This document shows positions 7,568-16,765 of a stretch of 64,000 bases of DNA, piece by piece. Source of the DNA: an uncultured Cellulophaga sp. (GTDB lineage: Bacteria; Bacteroidota; Bacteroidia; Flavobacteriales; Flavobacteriaceae); NCBI GenBank assembly GCA_947496695.1, contig CANMEI010000004.1, forward strand, positions 124,001-188,000, in the 5' to 3' direction. Every line of letters starts with the position of its first letter. Position 1 is the first letter of the stretch. The position numbers and the translations under genes were made by a program. The notes beneath the pieces are model-generated. The model made no database searches and had not been told where the DNA came from. It worked only from the letters and a program-made list of their open reading frames with translations.

Positions 7568-8746
7568 ATGAAAGCATCAAAAAGATATTTATTTCAAGTT
7601 ATATTATGGCTCGTTATTTGGCTCATAATATGGCATGTTGAGGGAGATAACAATAGTTTTATAGAAGCAAATTACACAGCATTTATAGCACAAATTATAT
7701 TATTAGCAATTCTTATTTATTATGCTGCTCCAAAGCTTTTATTTAAAAAAAAATATATTGCATTTTTTAGTCTTATAATATGCGTTATATCACTAAGCTC
7801 ATTAATTAACTCGAATGTGTTTTCTCAACCTGTTTTTAATCGTTCTATAAATCCTGATGAAGTAAATTCTGAAGGAATGAGACCCGAAGGAATGAGACCC
7901 GAAGGAATGAGACCCGAAGGAATGAGACCCGAAGGAATGAGACCCGAAGGAATGAGATCTGAAGGAATAGAACCTGGCAGAATGGATTTTGAAAAAGAAG
8001 ATACTGCTCCTATGTTAAGACCTCTACCTCCTAATATAGTTGGACCTTCTCCTTTTTTTATTCATATATTACTACTTACAATGGCTATTGCTATAGGTAC
8101 TTTTTTAGAAACATTAATTTTTGCACAAAAAAAAGAAGAAGAAACGGTTAAGAATATTAATGAAAAATTAGCTACTGAATTAAAACTACTAAAATCACAA
8201 ATTAATCCGCATTTTTTATTCAATACTTTAAATAATATTTATGCACTATCTGCAATAAATACTCAAAAAACACAAGAAAGTATTAGTTATTTAGCAGACA
8301 TGCTTAGGTATGTTTTGTATGAATGTGATCAACCAGAAGTATTGCTTACAAAAGAAATTAACTATATAGAAAACTATATAAAACTATTTACTGTAAAGAG
8401 CAGTAAAAAATATCCAATTACTACAAACTTTACTATTGAAGATACATCTGTAAAAATTGCTCCAATGCTTCTAATTCCATTCTTAGAAAATGCTTTAAAG
8501 CATGGAAATATTGAGCAAATTAAAGACGCCTTTTTAACTATTGATATTATTCAAAAAGAAAAGAAAATTATATTTAAAATAATAAATAGTAAGTCTAAAA
8601 AAATAGTAAGTAAAGATAACGTTGGAGGTATCGGATTAGAAAATGTTAAGAAAAGATTACGTATTTTGTATCCTGAAAAACATGAATTTTTTATTGAAGA
8701 CAATAAAACATCATATAGTATTAGCCTAAAATTAATTTTAGAATGA
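7568..8746 (+). CDS. LytS-type sensor histidine kinase with EGMRP repeat loop
   Basis: A 392-residue membrane sensor kinase. Three hydrophobic segments lie in residues ~8-80, then an exposed loop of about 75 residues, a fourth segment near 158-180, a coiled linker, and a PF06580-type kinase core. The phospho-acceptor is His215 in INPHFLFNTLNNIYAL; the ATP-binding part shows LLIPFLENALKHG and GGIGLENVKKRL. The loop holds seven tandem copies of a five-residue unit, EGMRP (residues 102-136), so methionines recur every fifth residue. The gene overlaps the response regulator by 4 bases (ATGA). The ligand is unknown; metal sensing is discussed as a finding. Confidence 0.88.
   Translation: MKASKRYLFQVILWLVIWLIIWHVEGDNNSFIEANYTAFIAQIILLAILIYYAAPKLLFKKKYIAFFSLIICVISLSSLINSNVFSQPVFNRSINPDEVNSEGMRPEGMRPEGMRPEGMRPEGMRPEGMRSEGIEPGRMDFEKEDTAPMLRPLPPNIVGPSPFFIHILLLTMAIAIGTFLETLIFAQKKEEETVKNINEKLATELKLLKSQINPHFLFNTLNNIYALSAINTQKTQESISYLADMLRYVLYECDQPEVLLTKEINYIENYIKLFTVKSSKKYPITTNFTIEDTSVKIAPMLLIPFLENALKHGNIEQIKDAFLTIDIIQKEKKIIFKIINSKSKKIVSKDNVGGIGLENVKKRLRILYPEKHEFFIEDNKTSYSISLKLILE
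7871..7975 (+). repeat. 15-bp in-frame tandem repeat in the kinase gene
   Basis: Five perfect copies of GAAGGAATGAGACCC (7871-7945) are followed by two diverged copies (7946-7975). Each encodes EGMRP. Exact copies at the DNA level suggest recent expansion by slippage; because the unit is 15 bp, copy-number change keeps the frame. Confidence 0.95.
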
Positions 8747-9426
8747 AAAAATTAAAATGTTTAATTATTGATGACGAAGAATTAGCAAGAGCATTAATTA
8801 AAAGTTATGTTGCTGATGTTGATTTTTTGGAACTGAAAGGAGATTTTGAAAATCCGCTTGAAGCATTGCAAATACTTAAAAATGATAAAATTGATTTACT
8901 TTTTTTAGATATTCAAATGCCTGAAATTAAAGGAACTGAATTTGCTAAAATTGTTGGTTCAGAAACCAAAATAATTTTCACTACTGCTTATTCTGAATAT
9001 GCATTAGAAGGTTATGAATTAAATATTGTTGATTACCTACTTAAACCAATAACTTTCACCCGTTTTTTAACTGCCGTACAAAAGGTAAATATTCTAAATA
9101 ATGTACCGCACGAAGCAACAGATGAATACATCACTATAAAATCTGGTTACGATTTACATAAGGTTAAATACAGTGATATTAATTATATAAAAAGTGATAG
9201 TGAATATGTTACTTTTTATATAAATGGTAAAAAAATAATGAGTCTACAATCACTTAAATCGTTAGAAAAAACGATTCCGAGTGAGTTATTTATTAGAGTT
9301 CACCGTTCTTATATAGTAAATAAAAGTAAGGTTAGCTCACTTACGGGTAGAGATTTAGTTTTAAACGACAATAAAATACCTATAAGTGATAGCTATTATG
9401 ATAAAGTAAAAGCAGAATTATTTTAA
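8743..9426 (+). CDS. LytTR family response regulator
   Basis: A 227-residue two-component regulator. The receiver domain covers residues ~4-120, with the acidic pair DDEE at the start, the phospho-acceptor Asp56 in LLFLDIQMP, and the switch Lys in YLLKPI. The C-terminal LytTR DNA-binding domain (~125-227) shows YIKSDSEYVTFYING and LFIRVHRSYIVNKSKVSSL. It is coupled to the kinase by a 4-base overlap. LytTR proteins bind paired 9-bp direct repeats, and a matching pair lies just upstream of the kinase gene, so control of its own operon, of the divergent EF-hand operon, or of both is likely. Confidence 0.92.
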   Translation: MKKLKCLIIDDEELARALIKSYVADVDFLELKGDFENPLEALQILKNDKIDLLFLDIQMPEIKGTEFAKIVGSETKIIFTTAYSEYALEGYELNIVDYLLKPITFTRFLTAVQKVNILNNVPHEATDEYITIKSGYDLHKVKYSDINYIKSDSEYVTFYINGKKIMSLQSLKSLEKTIPSELFIRVHRSYIVNKSKVSSLTGRDLVLNDNKIPISDSYYDKVKAELF

Positions 9427-9465
9427 ACAAAAAAGCAGTAAATTAAATTTACTGCTTTTTTGTTT
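9425..9465. terminator. bidirectional intrinsic terminator
   Basis: A 19-bp perfect stem with a 3-nt loop begins at the last base region of the response regulator gene and ends ten bases before the convergent helicase stop. It has A/T runs on both sides and serves both genes. Confidence 0.9.
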
Positions 9466-9475
9466 CTTATAAATT

Positions 9476-11038
9476 TTATTCCTCTGGTGGATATCCATGA
9501 ATTTCTTCAAAAACTTCATCAAAATTCTGACGTAAATAAATACTTAACTTAGATTTATAATCATCTTTTAACCATTTTAAAAAGTTAAAAGTACTTCTGC
9601 TAATACATTTTGCGTAACTAGCAATTCTATTATCAATATCTGAATCTAATATTTTAGATAATGCCAAAGCATCATAAACATCTTCACTATTTTCAATACA
9701 AATTTTTGCATGTTGTTCTATAGAACGTTCTAAAACAACTTTTGATGATTCTCCTTTAAAAGTTGCATCAGTATAAACCTGTTTAATATCAAAATAAACT
9801 TCTTCTGATTTTGCAAACTGAACACGAATTTCTTCGGGCATTTCATGTTTAAAATCACTTTCAATATCTTCATCACTCTGAAGACGTTCCATATAAAAGT
9901 TAGGAGATTTAAAAATCATCTGCCAATCTAAATCTGCTCCCCAAGGCCCAAATCTGTGGTAATTATTTCCTAAATCAATTACTTTAAATGATGATTTGTT
10001 ATTTAAAATACGAGATCCCCTACCAATCATTTGATAATATAGCGTAAGTGATTTTGTTGCTCTGTTTAAAATAATCGTATCAATCGTTGGCTCATCAAAA
10101 CCAGTAGTTAAAATACTTACTGATGTTAATACGGCATCTGGCGTTTCTTTAAACCATTGCAATATTTGCTTACGTTGTTTTTTTGTAGCTGTATTATCTA
10201 AATGCATTACAGGTAAACCTGCTGCTTTAAAAGTATAATATATTTGAATTGAAGTATTAATACCATTATTAAATATTAATGCTTTTTTTCCTTTTGAATG
10301 TTTTAAATATGCCTGCAACGTTTTATCAAGCATTGCTGGGCTTGTATATAAATCTTCAGAAGATTTTACGGTATAATCACCATTTGAACCAATTTCAAGA
10401 GAAGTAAGCCCCATATCATACTGAAAAACTTCAGCACGAGCCAAAAATTCATTTTCAATAAGCGAACCTATAGTTTCTCCTGTTATTAACTCATCATAAT
10501 TATCTTTCATAGGAAGCTCTTTACTAGAGCTTAAAGGTGTTGCGGTAACACCTAATACAAATGATTTTTCAAAAAACTTAAATAATTTGGTAAATGAGTT
10601 GTAGTGTGCCTCATCAATAATTACCAAACCAATATCAGAAATGTCTAATTTATCATCATTTAAACGATTATTTAAGGTCTCTACCATTGCTACAAAGCAA
10701 CTATACCTTTCTTGATCATCTAAATTAGCTTTACTATTTACTACTTTATTTGGCACTCCAAAACTAGTAAGCATGCCCGAAGTTTGATTACACAGTTCGA
10801 CCCTGTGTGTCATTACCAAAACCTTTTTATTATGATTTTTAAGATATTGACGCACCATTTCAGAGAAAATAACTGTTTTCCCACCACCCGTTGGTAACTG
10901 GTAAAGTAAATGATAATTATCTGGTGCGGTATCGAACTTCTCAAATATTTTATTGATAGCTCCTTGCTGGTAACTATAAAGTTCCTTGTCTGTTTTTCTT
11001 TCTTGCAAGCCTATTGATGTCTCCGTCATATGAACCAT
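9476..11038 (-). CDS. superfamily 2 DEAH-box helicase, paralogue of 26146
   Basis: A 520-residue SF2 helicase of the SSL2/type III restriction-like branch. Walker A is LPTGGGKT (48-55), motif II is DEAH (141-144), motif III VTATP, and the C-terminal helicase domain has LTTGFDEPTID and YYQMIGRGSRIL. An alpha-helical C-terminal extension follows with no recognised nuclease. It is closely related throughout to the protein at 26146. A second ATG at 11029 is equally possible as the start. A TAnnTTTG box lies at 11092-11099 and a small hairpin (11057-11075) in the leader. The role is probably DNA or RNA unwinding; the substrate is unknown. Confidence 0.85.
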   Translation of the reverse strand: MVHMTETSIGLQERKTDKELYSYQQGAINKIFEKFDTAPDNYHLLYQLPTGGGKTVIFSEMVRQYLKNHNKKVLVMTHRVELCNQTSGMLTSFGVPNKVVNSKANLDDQERYSCFVAMVETLNNRLNDDKLDISDIGLVIIDEAHYNSFTKLFKFFEKSFVLGVTATPLSSSKELPMKDNYDELITGETIGSLIENEFLARAEVFQYDMGLTSLEIGSNGDYTVKSSEDLYTSPAMLDKTLQAYLKHSKGKKALIFNNGINTSIQIYYTFKAAGLPVMHLDNTATKKQRKQILQWFKETPDAVLTSVSILTTGFDEPTIDTIILNRATKSLTLYYQMIGRGSRILNNKSSFKVIDLGNNYHRFGPWGADLDWQMIFKSPNFYMERLQSDEDIESDFKHEMPEEIRVQFAKSEEVYFDIKQVYTDATFKGESSKVVLERSIEQHAKICIENSEDVYDALALSKILDSDIDNRIASYAKCISRSTFNFLKWLKDDYKSKLSIYLRQNFDEVFEEIHGYPPEE

Positions 11039-11091
11039 TTCTATAATTACAAAATTAACCCCTTTTATAGGGGTTTACAAAAAAATAAGAA

Positions 11092-11099
11092 CAAAAGTA
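11092..11099 (-). promoter_or_regulatory. TAnnTTTG -7 element for the DEAH helicase
   Basis: Minus-strand TACTTTTG about 55 bases before the start codon. Between it and the start is a 7-bp hairpin (AACCCCT/AGGGGTT, 11057-11075). Confidence 0.45.
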
Positions 11100-11152
11100 T
11101 CTGCTTTTTTTATTGTATATAAATAGAAATATTTATTAAAACTAAATGATAA

Positions 11153-12145
11153 TTAGGCTTTTGCAAGCTTTCGTAATGCAACCCATTGTTTTAACATATC
11201 TCTTGAATCACATGCGGGATAACCCAACACTGTTTTTCCTGCAGGAATATCAGCCATCACACCAGAACCAGCCCCAACAGTAGCGCCAGAATGTATTGTT
11301 GTATGATCTTTTATTGATGCACTACCACCAATAACAACACCATCTCCTAGAGTTACTGAACCCGCCAAACCACTATGACCTGCCATAATACATGAACGTC
11401 CTAAGATAGAATTATGACCTATTTGAACTAAATTATCAATTTTTGAACCATCACCAATAGTCGTTGAACTAAACTTACCACGATCTACACAAGAATTTGA
11501 TCCTATTTCAACACCATTACCAATAATAACATTTCCAATTTGAGGAATTTTAACTAATCCTCTACCATCTTCACTTGGTCTAAAACCAAAACCATCAGCC
11601 CCAATACTCACATTTAGATGAAAAATACAAAAATGCCCAATTTTAGTTCGTTCTCTAATTACTGTTCCTGACCAAATTGTACAATTCGAACCTATTACAG
11701 TATCATCCATAATAGTCACGTTTGGATATATTACCGTATTTTCTCCAATAATTACATTTTTACCAACATAGCTATTTGCACCAATTTTACAATCCTTACC
11801 TAAGTTTGCTGTTTTATGTATAACTGCCGTTGGGTGAATATCTTCTTCTAAAACAGGAAGTCCTGGGTCAAACATTTCTAAAATTTGAGCCATCGCTAAA
11901 TCTGCATTCTTTACTCTAATCAATACACGATTTTCACCTGGTTCTAAAGCTATTTTTTGGTCAATTACAGCTACGCTACCTTTAGAAGTGTCCCAAAGTT
12001 TTGCATATTTTCTATTACCAACTATTGTAATATTATTTTCTGTAGCTTTTTCTAACTGTTCAGGAGCGGTAATTCTATGAGTGGTTTCCCCTACTATTTG
12101 TCCTTGTAAAATAGTATTAATCTCCTGTACAGTAAATGATTTCAT
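11153..12145 (-). CDS. lpxD: LpxD-like UDP-3-O-acylglucosamine N-acyltransferase (first copy)
   Basis: A 330-residue left-handed beta-helix acyltransferase. The N-terminal LpxD uridine-binding domain covers ~1-100 and hexapeptide repeats follow (IGANSYVGKNVIIGENTVIY and on). The catalytic His equivalent to E. coli His239 is present as His244 in NLVQIGHN. LpxD adds the 3-hydroxyacyl chain to the 2-amino group in lipid A synthesis. A second LpxD homologue lies in the lpx cluster at 60605, so the two differ in role or acyl specificity. This copy stands alone between two helicase genes. The family is firm; which copy is the main LpxD is not settled. Confidence 0.8.
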   Translation of the reverse strand: MKSFTVQEINTILQGQIVGETTHRITAPEQLEKATENNITIVGNRKYAKLWDTSKGSVAVIDQKIALEPGENRVLIRVKNADLAMAQILEMFDPGLPVLEEDIHPTAVIHKTANLGKDCKIGANSYVGKNVIIGENTVIYPNVTIMDDTVIGSNCTIWSGTVIRERTKIGHFCIFHLNVSIGADGFGFRPSEDGRGLVKIPQIGNVIIGNGVEIGSNSCVDRGKFSSTTIGDGSKIDNLVQIGHNSILGRSCIMAGHSGLAGSVTLGDGVVIGGSASIKDHTTIHSGATVGAGSGVMADIPAGKTVLGYPACDSRDMLKQWVALRKLAKA

Positions 12146-12215
12146 TAGTTGATTTTAAAGTTTAAGTTATAATATTACTAATTATAACTGACTTTAATAG
12201 AAAATAATATAAAAC

Positions 12216-13565
12216 CTATTTTCTTTTATTTCGTTTATTATAATTTTTATCTCCTTTTGTTTTAGGTTTCTTATATTTTTTGGCAATAATACGTTGGTAT
12301 GAACCTCCTTGATTGGTTTTCTTATTTTTTTCCTTTTTTTCGTGAAAACTACCTGCTGAATTTAAGGTTTCCGAATCAGGGTTATCAGGCTCCAGAACTC
12401 TTGGGCGTTCTTCTGGTCTTAATTGTTCTGATATTTCAACATTCGCAGGCAATTCGTTAAATGGAATTTTATAGTCCATTAAATCTTCTATTGCATCTTT
12501 AGATGGCTCTTCTTTTTCTGTATAAAACAAAATAGAGTTACCTTGATGTTCTGCCCTACCTGTTCTACCAATACGGTGCATGTAGTTTTCAGGGTAATTA
12601 GGTGTGTCAAAGTTGATAACATGGGTAATTTTATCTAAATCTAAACCACGTGCCATTACATCTGTAGTAACCAAAATACGATTTTTTCCTTCATCAAACT
12701 GACGGATAGAACGCATTCTGTAATTTTGTGTTTTATTGGAGTGTATTAAGCAAGTCTCTCCTTTAAAAGTTTCATCTACAACTTCAAAAAGTGCATCGGC
12801 ACTTCTTTTATTAGATACAAATACAAGTACTTTTTTATACTTGTCTTTATCTTTCAATAAACGAATTAGTAAATTTACTTTGGTATAAAAATTAGGAACC
12901 GCATAACATTCTTGAGCAATATTATCTAATGGTGTACCACTAACTGCTATTGATACTTTTTCTGGACCTGTAAAAAAATCATTAATCAAATTATCAACAT
13001 CCGTAGTCATGGTCGCCGAAAACATAATATTTTGTCGTCTGGTCGGCAATAATTCGAATATATTGATTAGTTGAAAGCGAAAGCCTAAATCAAGCATTAC
13101 ATCAACTTCATCAATTACTAATTTTTTTATTTCTTTTAGTTTAACTGCTTTTGACAATGCTAAATCATACAAACGCCCAGGTGTTGCCACCAAAATATCA
13201 GTACCTTGAGCACATAATTGTTTTTGTGTATTTATATTAGTACCACCATACACACCTAAAACTCTAACGTTTATATACTTAGCAAAACTCTCAATATTTT
13301 CTACTACTTGAAGTACTAATTCACGTGTTGGCACTAAAACCAACACTCGAGGGTGTATCTGTTTAGAAAAACCTAATTCTTGCAATATTGGTAACATATA
13401 AGCCATGGTTTTACCGGTACCTGTTTGTGCTATACCGATAATGTCTTTACCTGACATTACTACAGAAAATGATTGCTCTTGAATAGGTGTTGGTTTATCA
13501 AAACCTAAATCTTCAATAGCGTAATTTAACTGTTTTTTTAAATTGAAATCTTCAAAAGAACTCAT
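12216..13565 (-). CDS. DEAD-box RNA helicase with DEVD motif II
   Basis: A 449-residue helicase with the Q motif, Walker A AQTGTGKT (46-53), PTREL, TPGRL, motif III SAT, and the C-terminal motifs ARGLDLD and HRIGRTGR. Motif II reads DEVD (152-155) instead of DEAD; the catalytic Asp-Glu pair and last Asp are kept, so activity is likely. A basic tail of about 60 residues rich in Lys, Arg and Asn ends the protein, as in SrmB/RhlE-type helicases that act on ribosome assembly or cold adaptation. A TAnnTTTG box lies at 13587-13594. The gene is divergent from rlmF, another rRNA gene. Confidence 0.9.
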   Translation of the reverse strand: MSSFEDFNLKKQLNYAIEDLGFDKPTPIQEQSFSVVMSGKDIIGIAQTGTGKTMAYMLPILQELGFSKQIHPRVLVLVPTRELVLQVVENIESFAKYINVRVLGVYGGTNINTQKQLCAQGTDILVATPGRLYDLALSKAVKLKEIKKLVIDEVDVMLDLGFRFQLINIFELLPTRRQNIMFSATMTTDVDNLINDFFTGPEKVSIAVSGTPLDNIAQECYAVPNFYTKVNLLIRLLKDKDKYKKVLVFVSNKRSADALFEVVDETFKGETCLIHSNKTQNYRMRSIRQFDEGKNRILVTTDVMARGLDLDKITHVINFDTPNYPENYMHRIGRTGRAEHQGNSILFYTEKEEPSKDAIEDLMDYKIPFNELPANVEISEQLRPEERPRVLEPDNPDSETLNSAGSFHEKKEKNKKTNQGGSYQRIIAKKYKKPKTKGDKNYNKRNKRK

Positions 13566-13586
13566 GTAATCTCTACTTTATTTTTG

Positions 13587-13594
13587 CAAAGATA
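13587..13594 (-). promoter_or_regulatory. TAnnTTTG -7 element for the DEAD helicase
   Basis: Minus-strand TATCTTTG, 22 bases upstream of the ATG at 13565, implying a short leader. Confidence 0.5.
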
Positions 13595-13660
13595 ATGCTA
13601 TTCTAGTTGGCTATTGCAGTACTGAACAACATCCTTATCTTTACAGGATAAAAATAAAGT

Positions 13661-14521
13661 TTGCACATTAAAAACATACATAATAGCCCTTACGATTTAG
13701 ATGCGCTGATAGAAACACATTCTGAGCTTAATGATTTTGTTTTTTTGAATGATTTTGGAACAAAAACAATAGATTTTTCTAATAATTTAGCTGTTTTACA
13801 TCTAAATAAAGCTCTTTTAAAACATTTTTATAATGTAAAAAATTGGAATATTCCTAATGGATATTTATGCCCTCCTATACCTGGTAGAGCAGATTATTTA
13901 CATCATATTAATGATTTACTTAATATTAAAACAACTGATAAAACTATAAGAGGTTTAGATATTGGTGTTGGCGCAAACTGTATTTATCCTATAATAGCAA
14001 GTCAATTATTCAATTGGAAAATGGTTGGAGCCGATATTAGTAAAATTGCTGTAATTAGTGCTAGAGAAAATAGTTCAACAACTAAAAAACTTAAAAAAAA
14101 CATAGAAATTAGACATCAGCAATCTAATGCTGATATATTCAGTGGGGTTATTAAACCTGATGAATATTTCAATTTTACCATGTGCAACCCTCCTTTTCAT
14201 AGTTCTGAAAAAGATGCTAACGCAGGCAATTTACGCAAACTCAAAAACCTTAATAATCAAAATAGTAGTAAACTAAATTTTGGAGGTCAAGCTAATGAAT
14301 TATGGTGTAATGGCGGTGAAGCATTGTTTATAAAAAGAATGATTAAACAGAGTGTATTATTCAAAAAACAAGTTAGTTGGTTTACCTGTTTAGTATCAAA
14401 AAGTGAAAATTTAAAAAATATCTATAAACAGTTACATAAAGCCGGAGCTACTTATAAAACTGTAAATATGGAGCAGGGTAATAAAAAAAGTAGGTTTATT
14501 GCATGGCAATTTGTTGATTAA
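13661..14521 (+). CDS. rlmF: 23S rRNA (adenine-1618-N6)-methyltransferase
   Basis: A 286-residue SAM-dependent methyltransferase of the RlmF family. The N-terminal half has the family block YLCPPIPGRADYLHHINDLL; the SAM-binding loop is GLDIGVGANCIYP and the catalytic motif is NPPF (CNPPFHSSEKDA). It should methylate N6 of A1618 in 23S rRNA. The frame opens with TTG at 13661, with an in-frame stop two codons upstream and no ATG before the SAM-binding region, so a TTG start is inferred. The conserved N-terminal stretch begins almost at this codon. The gene is divergent from the DEAD helicase. Confidence 0.88.
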   Translation: MHIKNIHNSPYDLDALIETHSELNDFVFLNDFGTKTIDFSNNLAVLHLNKALLKHFYNVKNWNIPNGYLCPPIPGRADYLHHINDLLNIKTTDKTIRGLDIGVGANCIYPIIASQLFNWKMVGADISKIAVISARENSSTTKKLKKNIEIRHQQSNADIFSGVIKPDEYFNFTMCNPPFHSSEKDANAGNLRKLKNLNNQNSSKLNFGGQANELWCNGGEALFIKRMIKQSVLFKKQVSWFTCLVSKSENLKNIYKQLHKAGATYKTVNMEQGNKKSRFIAWQFVD

Positions 14522-14588
14522 TTGTAATTACTTCTTTTTAATACCCTTTAAAATTCCTGTAATTTTACATTCAATTAGAATATTAAAT

Positions 14589-16700
14589 ATGTCCTTAATA
14601 GAATACAAGCAACAATTGATTCCAACATTAAAAAAATATTTTGGATATGATAGTTTTAGACCACAACAAGAAGAAATTATCTCTTCGGTTTTAGAACAAA
14701 AAGACGGACTTGTAATCATGCCTACAGGTGGTGGTAAATCTATTTGTTTTCAATTACCATCTTTATTATTTCCAAAAACAACATTAGTTGTTTCTCCTTT
14801 AATAGCTTTAATGAAAGACCAAGTTGATGGTTGTAATGCTAATGGTATTCCTGCCGCATATTTTAATAGTAGTCAGTCAGCCGAAGAACAACAAAAAATT
14901 ATTTCTAAAATTACTAAGGCTGAATTAAAACTTATTTATGTGGCACCTGAAAGCATGCCTGCTTTAGAAAATATTATAAATGAGCACTATATAAGTTGTA
15001 TAGCTATTGATGAGGCTCATTGTATTTCATCTTGGGGACATGATTTTAGACCTTCATACCAACAATTAGGTTTTTTAAAAAAAACTTTGCCAAATACTCC
15101 AATAATTGCCTTAACAGCAACAGCCGATAAAGCTACCAGACAAGATATTGTTGAACAATTAGGTATTCCCCATGCTCAACATTTTATTACTTCTTTTGAT
15201 AGAAAAAATATAAGTTTAACGGTTCGCCCTGCTGATGGTCGTGTAGATCAAATATTAAGTTTTATAGCTAAAAGACCAAATTCATCAGGTATTATTTATT
15301 GTTTAAGTAGAAAAACAACAGAACAATTAGTTAGCAAACTAAAAGCCAAAAGTTTAAAAGCTGAAGCATATCATGCTGGTTTAAGTTTTGATGAACGTAG
15401 CAAAGTTCAAGAAGATTTTATTTTTGATAAAACTAAAATTGTTTGCGCTACAGTTGCATTTGGTATGGGTATAGATAAGTCTAATGTCCGTTGGGTTATA
15501 CATTATAATATGCCTAAGAATATTGAAGGCTATTACCAAGAAATTGGTCGTGCAGGGCGTGATGGTTTAAACTCTAACGCATTACTTTTCCATAGTTATG
15601 CCGATGTAATTCAGTTACGAAAATTTACAGAAGGCGCTACAAATCAAGACGTTCAAATAGCAAAATTAGAACGTATGAAACAATTTTCTGAAGCTACTAC
15701 ATGCCGAAGAAAAATATTGTTGAGTTATTTTGGTGAACTACTTGCAGAAAACTGCGGTAATTGTGATGTGTGTAAAAACCCTCCACGAGTTTTTGACGGA
15801 ACTATTATTGCTCAAAAAGCACTTTCTACCATTGCCAGAATTAAAGAAATTGAGGCTATTGGTGTTGTTATTGACATATTAAGAGGTGCTAAAAATGCAA
15901 CAATTATAGAAAAAGGTTTAGATAAAGTTAAAACTTATAATATTGGTCATGATATTTCATGGAAAGACTGGCAACATTATATTATTCAATTAATTAACCA
16001 AGGTATTCTTGAAATATCTTTTCAAAACCACAACGCATTAAAGTTAACAGAGTTTTCAAAAAATGTACTTTTTAATGGAGCTAAAGTTTCATTAACTAAA
16101 CCTATTGAAATTATTGAGAAAATTGGAAACCCAAAAACCAAAACTACAAAAGCTAGAAAAAATGGCGGTTTATATGAGCGTTTGCGTCAATTACGTCAAA
16201 AAATTTCTTTGGAAGAAAACATCCCTGCATACTTAGTATTTAATGATGCTACATTACAAGAAATTGAAGCAGAAAGACCACAATCTGACACTGAATTTTT
16301 AGAAATTAGTGGTGTCGGTCAGCGTAAATTAGAGGTGTATGGTGATTTATTTATGAATGAAATTAAAGTTTTTAACGATGAGAAAAAAGCTAAAAAATCT
16401 GATACACATAAAGTAACTTACGAATTATACCAACAAGGTCTATCTATTGATGAAATAGCAGAAAAACGTGGTTTAAAATCACCTACTGTTTTCTCTCATA
16501 TTGCAAAATTATATACTGAGGGAAAACCTATAAACATTTATGATTTTGTTTCTAAAAGTGAGGTTGAAGCTGTAAAAAAAGCCAAGGTTGAATTAGAAAA
16601 TCCTCCTGCTCTAAAACCATATTTTGATCACTTTGAAGAACAATTAGATTATTTTAAAATTCGATTAGGACTTGCTGTAATTGAAAAAGAAGAAAAATAA
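14589..16700 (+). CDS. recQ: ATP-dependent DNA helicase RecQ
   Basis: A RecQ helicase of 703 residues from the ATG at 14589. An ATG 90 bases upstream overlaps rlmF and adds a non-homologous hydrophobic stretch, so it is rejected. Domains in order: helicase with FRPQQEEII, MPTGGGKSICFQLP, AIDEAHCISSWGHDFRP and QEIGRAGRDG; the RQC zinc site (CRRKILLSYF ... CGNCDVC); an HRDC domain (YERLRQLRQKISLEE to GVGQRKLEVYG); and a C-terminal helix-turn-helix region (LSIDEIAEKRGLKSPTVFSHI). It unwinds recombination and repair intermediates. A perfect palindromic terminator follows. Confidence 0.95.
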   Translation: MSLIEYKQQLIPTLKKYFGYDSFRPQQEEIISSVLEQKDGLVIMPTGGGKSICFQLPSLLFPKTTLVVSPLIALMKDQVDGCNANGIPAAYFNSSQSAEEQQKIISKITKAELKLIYVAPESMPALENIINEHYISCIAIDEAHCISSWGHDFRPSYQQLGFLKKTLPNTPIIALTATADKATRQDIVEQLGIPHAQHFITSFDRKNISLTVRPADGRVDQILSFIAKRPNSSGIIYCLSRKTTEQLVSKLKAKSLKAEAYHAGLSFDERSKVQEDFIFDKTKIVCATVAFGMGIDKSNVRWVIHYNMPKNIEGYYQEIGRAGRDGLNSNALLFHSYADVIQLRKFTEGATNQDVQIAKLERMKQFSEATTCRRKILLSYFGELLAENCGNCDVCKNPPRVFDGTIIAQKALSTIARIKEIEAIGVVIDILRGAKNATIIEKGLDKVKTYNIGHDISWKDWQHYIIQLINQGILEISFQNHNALKLTEFSKNVLFNGAKVSLTKPIEIIEKIGNPKTKTTKARKNGGLYERLRQLRQKISLEENIPAYLVFNDATLQEIEAERPQSDTEFLEISGVGQRKLEVYGDLFMNEIKVFNDEKKAKKSDTHKVTYELYQQGLSIDEIAEKRGLKSPTVFSHIAKLYTEGKPINIYDFVSKSEVEAVKKAKVELENPPALKPYFDHFEEQLDYFKIRLGLAVIEKEEK

Positions 16701-16710
16701 TATACTAAAT

Positions 16711-16740
16711 AAAAAAGACTGCTAATTAGCAGTCTTTTTT
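16711..16740. terminator. bidirectional intrinsic terminator
   Basis: A perfect 30-base palindrome centred on TAATTA with AAAAAAG/CTTTTTT ends, between the convergent recQ and cold-shock genes. Confidence 0.9.
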
Positions 16741-16765
16741 ATAAATTTTATACGAATACAAATAC

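Noticed and set aside
7871-7975. Possible CRISPR array
   Set aside because: The copies are contiguous, have no spacers, and lie in frame within the kinase gene.
14499-14588. N-terminal extension of RecQ
   Set aside because: The extra 30 residues overlap rlmF, are hydrophobic and unlike RecQ; the ATG at 14589 gives the normal start.
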